Part shown: piece by piece, positions 58,050-64,000 of the stretch
Layout: each line of letters begins with the position of its first letter
Position numbering within the stretch: position 1 is the first letter of the stretch
Assembly: GCA_001689495.1 (NCBI GenBank)
Contig: LUJS01000025.1
Coordinates: 14,553 to 78,552 of the forward strand
Length of the DNA: 64,000 nucleotides
Direction: 5' to 3'
Source: Bacteroidales bacterium M8
GTDB taxonomy: Bacteria > Bacteroidota > Bacteroidia > Bacteroidales > Muribaculaceae
Made by a program: the position numbers and the translations under genes
Notes under the pieces: generated by a model
What the model was told of the DNA's origin: nothing
Databases searched by the model: none
What the model saw: the letters and a program-made list of their open reading frames with translations, nothing else

Positions 58050-58089
58050 GTCCGGAGTCGGCACGCTTTCGGGCGTGACGACTCCGGAC
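58050..58089 (-). terminator. terminator after the OmpA-like gene
   Basis: GTCCGGAGTCG (58050-58060) pairs with CGACTCCGGAC (58079-58089), extended by CACGC (58062-58066) with GCGTG (58073-58077). Minus-strand continuation is TCATTTTG. It lies 52 bases past the stop at 58141. Confidence 0.8.
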
Positions 58090-58140
58090 ATCGGGGATTC
58101 AAGGGGATGTTGCGAGGAGCGAGGGTGTCGGAGAGTCAGG

Positions 58141-60084
58141 TTATTTTTTCTTGGACTTGCGGCTCTTGGGTGCCTGCATGAACTGGATGTGTACCTTGAC
58201 GCAGCGGTTCAGCTTGGCCTTGAGACCGCGGGTCGAGGGATCGTCGACGCGGCCGATGCCGGGAGTGAGCATGCCCGTGGGGTCGAAGGTGTGTACCGTA
58301 TAGATCTTGGGATCGTGCTTGCTGAACTCGTCGAAGCCCTTGAGCCAGTTGATGACGGTGGCGGCGCGGTTGTTTGAGAGCGCGGTGTTGCGCTGCAGGC
58401 CCACGGCGGCGGCATTCTGGCCGGTATAGTTGTCCTGACTGGTGGCGAGGCCCTCGACAAAGACGTTGGTGATGGTGCTCGAGCCCAGAATCTTGCGTAT
58501 CTGCTCGACGGTGGTGGGGTCGGCGTGCTCGGCCACGTGACCCTCGTTGCGCGTCAGGGCGGCATAGATGTCGGCCAGCGACACGAGGTACTCGTGGGCG
58601 GGTGTCTCGAAGTTCTCGCGTATCGTCGCGAGACCGTTGTTGGCATTGAGGCCGAAGGTCTGGGTCTCATAGTAGTTCTCCTCGCCTATCAGCTTCTGGT
58701 CGAGGGTGGCGTCGTCGATACGATAGTGCCAGAGGTGCTTGTCGCCGTGGATGGGGGCGTAGAAGTAGCCGGTGGCGGCGCGGAAGTCTGTCATGGGCTT
58801 CTCCTCGAGGGGGAGCGACATGGGACCCTCGCCAATCTCGTAGCCGCGGCAGATGCCCAGCGAGTCGAGAGCGGGGATGTCGGTCCATGCGGGGATGGTG
58901 GGGATGTCCTCGGTGGCGAGGCGCGAGATGTCGCGACGGCCTATCAGGCCCGATGCCACCTCATAGTTCTCCTTATACTTCTTCTGGGTGTTGATGCCGC
59001 CGGTCAGGTAGTCGATGGCGTTGACCTTGCTGCCCGGGATGGTCGGTGCGTCGTTGCGGCCCGAGTAGTTGTTGGGATAGAAGACATAGAAGGTGATCTC
59101 GCTTGCGCCGGCGTCGGTGCCCACGGGCATCACGTAGACTTCTCTGAGTCGACGCTCCGAGTAGTCGCGTGTATATGTGTGCGACGTGGCGGTGCTCCAT
59201 CCGCGGTCGCGCTTGCGGTCGAGATAGAACGTGAAGCCGAGATCGACGCCGAGGTTGCTGTCCCACTTGTTGGCGGCGTGGTCGGCCTGACCGTACTCGA
59301 GGTCGAAGTTGGTCTGATAGAACAGTCCGCGCACCTTGAGGTCGAGCGAGAAGCGCTTGGCCTTGGTGAAGAAGCGCGAGTACTGCAGCTCGAGGTGACC
59401 GCTCCACTCGTTGTCCGAACCATAGGAGTGGCCATAGCCCATGTGGTGCACGCCGCCGATACCGGCTGCAAACATGAACTGATTCATCAGGCGGGGCGAG
59501 TTGAAGCCCTCATAGCCCAGGAAGAGGCGCGAGAGGTTGAAGATGACCGAGCCCGAGAGGTCCCACCAGTTGGTGCGCATCTTGCGATAGGGCGTGCCGT
59601 CTTCCTGCTGGCGGATGGGGCCGTAGCCATAGTGGCCGGTGGTATAGGCGGTATATCCGCGCGAGTTAGAGCGGATGAACTCGATCTTGACGGCCACGCC
59701 GGGGGTGAACCATTTGCCGATACCGATGCCGAAGTCGGGCGAGACGGTGCCCCAGAACTTGCCCAAGCCCGAATAGTCGCCGCGGAAGGTGTGCGCGCCG
59801 GCGGTGGCGAATGCAAACCAGTTCTTGCCGAACTTGTTGGTCACAACCCTATAGCGGTCGAGTTCGGTATGCTCGGTGTGAGTGGTAGTGGGCGCGACAT
59901 GCAGTGTCGTGTCCTCATAGATTTTCGTGAAGTCCTTGAGCTGTTCCTCGACGTTGCTGCCGGTGATTTCGGGCAGTTCGTAGGTGCCGGGCTCGAGCAC
60001 GTCGGCATGGAGCGGCGCCACGGAACATGCGAATGCCGTGAGCGGAACAAAAATCAGTCGCTTGAATCCCTTGAATTTTAGCAT
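58141..60084 (-). CDS. outer-membrane protein with OmpA-like C-terminal domain
   Basis: 647 residues with a signal region (residues 1-28, ending HADVL). Residues about 30-300 are an outer-membrane beta-barrel-like domain (GKNWFAFATAGAHTFRGDYSG, NWWDLSGSVIFNLSRLFLGYEG, WSGHLELQYSRFFTKAKRFSLDLK). The middle part (about 300-530) is soluble. Residues about 540-640 have an OmpA-like pattern: ITNVFVEGLATSQDNYTGQNAAAVGLQRNTALSNNRAATVINWLKG (the G-x-A...N-x-x-L-S-x-x-R-A block), ending in a lysine-rich tail SRKSKKK. It likely anchors the outer membrane to peptidoglycan. No promoter box was found within 250 bases upstream. Its function beyond anchoring is unknown. Confidence 0.8.
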   Translation of the reverse strand: MLKFKGFKRLIFVPLTAFACSVAPLHADVLEPGTYELPEITGSNVEEQLKDFTKIYEDTTLHVAPTTTHTEHTELDRYRVVTNKFGKNWFAFATAGAHTFRGDYSGLGKFWGTVSPDFGIGIGKWFTPGVAVKIEFIRSNSRGYTAYTTGHYGYGPIRQQEDGTPYRKMRTNWWDLSGSVIFNLSRLFLGYEGFNSPRLMNQFMFAAGIGGVHHMGYGHSYGSDNEWSGHLELQYSRFFTKAKRFSLDLKVRGLFYQTNFDLEYGQADHAANKWDSNLGVDLGFTFYLDRKRDRGWSTATSHTYTRDYSERRLREVYVMPVGTDAGASEITFYVFYPNNYSGRNDAPTIPGSKVNAIDYLTGGINTQKKYKENYEVASGLIGRRDISRLATEDIPTIPAWTDIPALDSLGICRGYEIGEGPMSLPLEEKPMTDFRAATGYFYAPIHGDKHLWHYRIDDATLDQKLIGEENYYETQTFGLNANNGLATIRENFETPAHEYLVSLADIYAALTRNEGHVAEHADPTTVEQIRKILGSSTITNVFVEGLATSQDNYTGQNAAAVGLQRNTALSNNRAATVINWLKGFDEFSKHDPKIYTVHTFDPTGMLTPGIGRVDDPSTRGLKAKLNRCVKVHIQFMQAPKSRKSKKK

Positions 60085-60123
60085 GTTTGTAGTTGACTGT
60101 GTCTTGTTTTGCAGGGGGCCCTT

Positions 60124-60336
60124 TCAGGTCACTCCCCCGGAGGTTTGTTTTTTGGTATTTATTCTATCTGTATCGTTCGCCCTTTTGGTCTGTCCCGGGG
60201 TGAACGGCTGCGGGACTATGAGATGTCGTGTCCGGTTGTAGAGGTCTGCAAGTGTCTTTGTTGCGGTCTGTACGTCTGGGTCGATAGCGTCTTTATGTCG
60301 GTTGGTATCTCTGTGTTCTGCGGTCTGTGTGGTCAT
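60124..60336 (-). CDS. possible small hydrophilic protein (70 aa)
   Basis: 70 residues, rich in Thr, Arg, Asp and Lys (DRINTKKQTSGGVT at the end), in an otherwise empty 250-base region (60085-60332). Its ATG overlaps the stop of the epimerase/dehydratase gene by 4 bases (ATGA), the style of real operon genes here. There is no recognisable domain and no homology can be checked; it may be a chance open frame. No CAAA-type minus-strand promoter is present nearby. Confidence 0.25.
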   Translation of the reverse strand: MTTQTAEHRDTNRHKDAIDPDVQTATKTLADLYNRTRHLIVPQPFTPGQTKRANDTDRINTKKQTSGGVT

Positions 60337-62003
60337 GCTATCGTTGCTGCGGGCACCTGTCGGGGCGGTGACGGCGAGGGGCGTGGCGGCGATATGTTGT
60401 GTGCCGCGTTGTCCGGTGTCGGCTGATGGTCCAGCAGGACGTATGGCGAGTTTGGCGTGCTCCGGTATTCGGGTACCATCTTCTTCATCATTCTCACCGT
60501 GCCGGTGACATCATATTGTCGTGCCGTCCCGATGAGCCGCCCTATGTCGCGGTCTACCTCGGCGATGTCCAGAGGTCTCACCCGGGCCACCTTTATCTTG
60601 GGGTGTGGTGTGGGCAGTACGGTCTCGGAGTCGGTCAGCACCTCTTCGTAGAGCTTCTCGCCCGGCCTGAGCCCGGTGAATTCTATCCCGACGTCGAGGC
60701 GACCGCTCAGCAGTATCATGCGCCGGGCCAGATCGACTATCCTCACCGGCTGACCCATGTCGAAGGCGAATATCTCGCCCCCCTCGCCCAAGGTGGCCGC
60801 CTCGAGCACGAGCGAGCAGGCCTCGGATATGAGCATGAAATATCGTATGATGCGCGGGTGGGTCACGAGGACCGGGCCCCCGCGGCGTATCTGGTCGCGG
60901 AATATGGGTATCACCGAGCCGTTCGAGCCCAGCACGTTGCCAAATCGGGTGGTGATGAACTGCGTGCGCGTGCCCGAGGCCGACAGCGCCTGACAGTACA
61001 TCTCGCAGATGCGCTTCGAGCAGCCCATGACGTTGGTGGGGTTGACGGCCTTGTCGGTGCTCACCATGACGAACTTGAGCACGCCGTGCCTCACGGCGAG
61101 GTCGGCGATCTTGCGCGTGCCGTCGATGTTGTTGAGCACGCTCTCGACGGGGTTGTCCTCCATCATGGGCACGTGCTTGTATGCGGCGGCGTGGAATACA
61201 TATTCGGGCTTGTATTCGGCAAATATGCGGTCCATGCGGCTCGAGTGGCATATCGAGGTGACGATGGTGCGGCACCTCAGGCCGGGATGCAGGCGGGCCA
61301 TGTTGATGCGCACGTCGTGCAGCGGCGACTCGGCCTGATCTATCAGCACCAGCTCGGACGGGCCCACCGTGGCCAGCAGGTAGGCCAGCTCTGAGCCTAT
61401 CGAGCCCGCGGCGCCCGTGACCATGATGCAGCGTCCGGCCATGGCGTCGCGGATGCTGTCCATGTCGACGTCGATGGGGTCGCGCTGCAGCAGGTCTGAC
61501 ATCTCCATGGACAGCAGGTCCTTGCTGGCATATCCGTATGCCCCACCGGCGGTCGAGTAGCGCAGATAGAGGTCATAGAACAGCTTGGCGGTCATCCTGA
61601 GGCCGCACATGGCCGTGGTGGCCAGAAATATCAGGGTGACTATGTCGCGCGCGCTGAAGGGCTTGACCATCAGCGAGTCGACGGGGGTTAGCTGCTTGAG
61701 CGCCAGCGCCAGCACGCCGCCCGTGGCGAGCGCGCCGAATATGCGCGACAGGTCTCCGGCGGTGGTCATGCGGATGATGCCCGAGTATGTGTGGAACAAT
61801 CTGAATCCTGCGACGAAGCACACCATGAAGACACCCACCGTGGCCATGAGGCCATAGAGGTTGCCGACGGCCACCGACAGCGTGTGGTTGAGGGCGTATG
61901 CCGCTATGCCCGCCAGAAATACTGTCGCGCAGTCGGTAAGCCCTATCAGCCAATACGGCAGCGAGGCTCGGGTGGTGTACCAGTTCAGGATTTTCTTGAA
62001 CAT
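60333..62003 (-). CDS. membrane-bound nucleotide-sugar 4,6-dehydratase (CapD/PglF/WbpM-like)
   Basis: 556 residues from ATG 62003. Four N-terminal membrane helices (residues about 15-125) and a cytosolic SDR domain: CIMVTGAAGSIGSELAYLLA (NAD-binding G-x-x-x-x-G), EYVFHAAAYKHVPMMEDNPVE and KFVMVSTDKAVNPTNVMGCSKRICE (the family replaces the usual YxxxK with a TDK...MxxSK set). It dehydrates UDP-GlcNAc to a 4-keto-6-deoxy sugar for UDP-bacillosamine or related sugars. A Pro-rich tail (about 527-556) is unusual. The start overlaps the aminotransferase stop by 19 bases. It is third in a PglC-PglE-PglF-like order. Confidence 0.92.
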   Translation of the reverse strand: MFKKILNWYTTRASLPYWLIGLTDCATVFLAGIAAYALNHTLSVAVGNLYGLMATVGVFMVCFVAGFRLFHTYSGIIRMTTAGDLSRIFGALATGGVLALALKQLTPVDSLMVKPFSARDIVTLIFLATTAMCGLRMTAKLFYDLYLRYSTAGGAYGYASKDLLSMEMSDLLQRDPIDVDMDSIRDAMAGRCIMVTGAAGSIGSELAYLLATVGPSELVLIDQAESPLHDVRINMARLHPGLRCRTIVTSICHSSRMDRIFAEYKPEYVFHAAAYKHVPMMEDNPVESVLNNIDGTRKIADLAVRHGVLKFVMVSTDKAVNPTNVMGCSKRICEMYCQALSASGTRTQFITTRFGNVLGSNGSVIPIFRDQIRRGGPVLVTHPRIIRYFMLISEACSLVLEAATLGEGGEIFAFDMGQPVRIVDLARRMILLSGRLDVGIEFTGLRPGEKLYEEVLTDSETVLPTPHPKIKVARVRPLDIAEVDRDIGRLIGTARQYDVTGTVRMMKKMVPEYRSTPNSPYVLLDHQPTPDNAAHNISPPRPSPSPPRQVPAATIA

Positions 62004-63142
62004 TTCTTGATTTCGCTGACAATTAGACGCACGTCGTCGGGCGTTACCCACGGGCCCGAGGGGAGGCACAGGCCGCGGCTGAAGAGGTGCGACGAGACCC
62101 CGTTGACATAGGCGGGAGCCGATGCGAACACGGGCTGCGAGTGCATGGGTTTCCACAGGTGGCGGGTCTCTATCTCGAGGGCCGCGAAGTGCTTGCGCAG
62201 GTCCTCGGGGGTCAGGCCGCCGGTGCGTGCGGGGTCTATGGTTATGGTTGAGAGCCAGAAATTGGCGTTGAAGTCGGGCGAGGGATTGCCGTGATAGTCG
62301 ATGCCGTCGACATCCTCGAGCAGCTCGGCATAGAGGGCCGCCAGCGCGCGGTGATGGGCGATGTGCTCGTCGAGTATCGTCATCTGACCGCGGCCTATGC
62401 CGGCCGAGATGTTGCTGAGGCGATAGTTGTATCCGATGTGCTCGTGCTGATAGTAGGGATAGGGCTCGCGGGCCTGAGTGGCAAAGAACACCGCGCGGCG
62501 GCGGGTCTCCTCGTCGGGGCACACCAGCGCACCGCCACCCGAGGTGGTTATCATCTTGTTGCCGTTGAAGCTGAGTATGCCGAATCGGCCGAATGTGCCG
62601 CAGGCGCGTCCCTTATACTCCGACCCGAGGGCCTCGGCGGCATCCTCGACCACGGGTATGCCCCACTTGGCGGCCACGGCGAGTATCTCGTCCATGCGGG
62701 CGGGCATACCATAGAGATGCACGGGGATGATGGCCTTGGGGAGGCGTCCGGTCTTGTGCACGCGGTCGGCTATGGCCTTGTCGAGCAGGGCCGGGTCCAT
62801 GTTCCATGTATCGGGCTCCGAGTCAACGAACACCGGCGTGGCACCCTGATAGGTGACGGGGTTGGCCGATGCCGCAAACGTGAAGCTCTGGCATATCACC
62901 TCGTCGCCGGCCCTGACGCCCAGCAGCACCAGCGCCAGATGTATGGCGGCGGTGCCGGCGCTGACGGCCGCCACCCTGAGGTGATCGAGTTCGGGATGTC
63001 CGGCCGTGAGGAAACCCTGCAGCTCCTCCTCGAAGGCGTCGACGTTGGGGCCGAGGGGCACGACCCAGTTGTCGGCGAATGCCTCGTCGATAAACCGCTG
63101 CTCGTTTCCGCTCATGTGTGCCAGACAGAGATGTATTTTCAT
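61985..63142 (-). CDS. DegT/DnrJ/EryC1/StrS-type sugar aminotransferase (PglE-like)
   Basis: 385 residues. A PLP-dependent aminotransferase acting on 4-keto-6-deoxy nucleotide sugars. Motifs: NWVVPLGPNVDAFEEELQGFL at the N-terminus, AAVSAGTAAIHLALVLLGVRAGDEVICQSFTFAASANPVTYQGATPVFVDSEPDTWNMD, IIPVHLYGMPARMD, VVEDAAEALGS and GRFGILSFNGNKMITTSGGGALVC (PLP Lys). It should convert the 4-keto sugar made by the CapD/PglF-like enzyme into a 4-amino sugar. No adjacent PglD-type acetyltransferase is present. It lies 34 bases after the phosphoglycosyltransferase gene. Confidence 0.94.
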   Translation of the reverse strand: MKIHLCLAHMSGNEQRFIDEAFADNWVVPLGPNVDAFEEELQGFLTAGHPELDHLRVAAVSAGTAAIHLALVLLGVRAGDEVICQSFTFAASANPVTYQGATPVFVDSEPDTWNMDPALLDKAIADRVHKTGRLPKAIIPVHLYGMPARMDEILAVAAKWGIPVVEDAAEALGSEYKGRACGTFGRFGILSFNGNKMITTSGGGALVCPDEETRRRAVFFATQAREPYPYYQHEHIGYNYRLSNISAGIGRGQMTILDEHIAHHRALAALYAELLEDVDGIDYHGNPSPDFNANFWLSTITIDPARTGGLTPEDLRKHFAALEIETRHLWKPMHSQPVFASAPAYVNGVSSHLFSRGLCLPSGPWVTPDDVRLIVSEIKKCSRKS

Positions 63143-63176
63143 CGCGTGTATGTGGGGGAGAGAAATAGGTTCTACT

Positions 63177-63788
63177 TTATATTAATGTGGCGGCCGGTAC
63201 GTGAAACAGTCCGGGCAACAGGGTCTGCATGATGATGCGGATGTCGCCGACAAACGACCGGCTGTCGAGATATTCGAGATTGATGCGGACCTTGTCGGGA
63301 AAGATGACGCGGTCGTTGTATTCGCGGGGATTGTCGCACATGGCCAGCAACTGCTCCTCGTTGCGATATTTCAGCGTGGCCGGGCCGGTGATGCCGGGCT
63401 TCAGCTGGAGCACGCGGCGGTCGTCGCCGGTGAGCATGTCGGCATATCCCGGCACGTCGGGCCGCGGACCCACGAAGCTCATGTCGCCGCGGGCCACGTT
63501 CCAGAGCTCGGGCAGCTCGTCCAGCTTGAGGCGCCTCAGCACCGCCCCCAGCGGGGTGATGCGGCTCTCGCCCGCCACGCTCACCGTCGAGCCCGAATGG
63601 CCCGTGGTCATGGTGCGGAACTTGACCAGCGTGAACAGACGGCCTCCGCGCCCCACCCTCTGCTGTCGGAAGATCACGGGACCGCCCGGCATCCTCACGG
63701 CTATGAGGACAGCCACAACAGCCATCACGGGCCACAGAATAATGAGCCCGGCTATTGCAGCGAAACGGTCAAAGATTTCCTTTAGCAT
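63177..63788 (-). CDS. PglC-like phosphoglycosyltransferase (sugar-1-phosphate transferase)
   Basis: 203 residues, a monotopic bacterial sugar transferase that moves a sugar-phosphate from UDP-sugar to undecaprenyl phosphate. Short form, with one reentrant membrane segment (MLKEIFDRFAAIAGLIILWPVMAVVAVLIAVRM, residues 1-33), as in PglC, rather than the long WbaP form. Motifs: GGPVIFRQQRVGRGGRLFTLVKFRTM, GAVLRRLKLDELPELWNVARGDMSFVGPRPDVPGY (catalytic Asp-Glu of the DELP motif) and LKPGITGPATLKYRNEEQLLA. It has a full consensus promoter and begins the trio, so the lipid-linked 4-amino sugar is probably the first unit of a protein- or lipid-bound glycan. The sugar itself is not certain. Confidence 0.93.
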   Translation of the reverse strand: MLKEIFDRFAAIAGLIILWPVMAVVAVLIAVRMPGGPVIFRQQRVGRGGRLFTLVKFRTMTTGHSGSTVSVAGESRITPLGAVLRRLKLDELPELWNVARGDMSFVGPRPDVPGYADMLTGDDRRVLQLKPGITGPATLKYRNEEQLLAMCDNPREYNDRVIFPDKVRINLEYLDSRSFVGDIRIIMQTLLPGLFHVPAATLI

Positions 63789-63872
63789 GTGTTTCTTGGA
63801 TTTGTATTCTATCTAATCATTCAGGGTGTAGGTGAGGTCATCGCGAAGCTGTTGAGCTACCGTAAGCATCGG

Positions 63873-63904
63873 CAAAATTACCTTTTTTTAATGAAACAAG
63901 CAAA
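63873..63904 (-). promoter_or_regulatory. promoter of the PglC-E-F-like trio
   Basis: On the minus strand TTTG (63901-63904), 20 bases, TAATTTTG (63873-63880), 85 bases before the first ATG. No further features are visible from 63905 to the right edge. Confidence 0.75.
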
Positions 63905-64000
63905 CATCCGAGGCAAATGTTTGTTTCTACAACAGTTAAAAGTGTTTTTTAACATTTCAAACGCACGGATTCGGGAGTTTGACAGCTAAGATGCAAAAAA

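Noticed and set aside
1..64000. Transposases, integrases, prophage, tRNA or rRNA genes
   Set aside because: No frame shows their motifs and no intergenic region folds as a tRNA by eye.

Overview
The window looks like a chromosomal stretch from a GC-rich member of the Bacteroidales, most likely a Muribaculaceae-type gut bacterium (inference). The reasons are: Bacteroidetes-type promoters (TTTG, 19-20 bases, TAnnTTTG) before many genes; SusD-free but typical Bacteroidales families (long LepB, C10 peptidase, GH95, NrtR-like sugar regulator, pyruvate:ferredoxin oxidoreductase); and local protein order typical of anaerobic gut Bacteroidetes. No rRNA, tRNA, CRISPR array, insertion sequence or prophage was recognised.

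Layout. 1-4011 is the end of a plus-strand glycan-assembly operon (two family-4 glycosyltransferases, a secreted/membrane protein, a GNAT acetyltransferase), followed by a low-GC insert with a winged-helix ORF and a scrambled remnant of the GNAT gene (4034-4398) and a hairpin-rich noncoding stretch. 4895-8741 is a three-gene secreted operon: parallel beta-helix protein, Ig-like protein, caspase-family protease. 9289-14509 is a minus-strand xylose operon (NrtR-like regulator, xylulokinase, xylose isomerase, xylose symporter). 14881-26794 holds OmpA, a flippase, ruvB, an SDR oxidoreductase, an outer-membrane barrel plus giant TPR protein pair, and a patatin-BamA fusion. 26858-35730 is housekeeping: cobalamin adenosyltransferase, riboflavin synthase, DedA/rpe/queA-type operon, ferritin, a WecA/TagO-type transferase, and the sigma-porin-dapB-lepB-wbqC operon (through 37429). 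37755-44412 is a compact histidine operon hisG-hisD-hisC::hisB-hisH-hisA-hisF-hisIE in which hisC and hisB form one reading frame. 44799-55431 has a secreted C10 protease, glmS, a GH95 glycosidase and nifJ. 55581-56776 is a small XRE / DUF3990 (ADP-ribosyltransferase-like) / small-protein module that looks like a toxin-antitoxin system with its own palindromic operator. 58141-63788 carries an OmpA-like surface protein and a PglF/PglE/PglC-like nucleotide-sugar and phosphoglycosyltransferase trio.

The most unusual signals are: (1) at least eight loci, mostly intergenic, of short tandem repeats with strict periods of 7, 8 or 9 bases, which often supply the stop codon of the adjacent gene; (2) the HisC-HisB fusion lacking the phosphatase domain; (3) the XRE-DUF3990 module; (4) several hairpin-rich leaders with no family I recognise. 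Boundaries and functions are read from sequence alone; no database search was possible.
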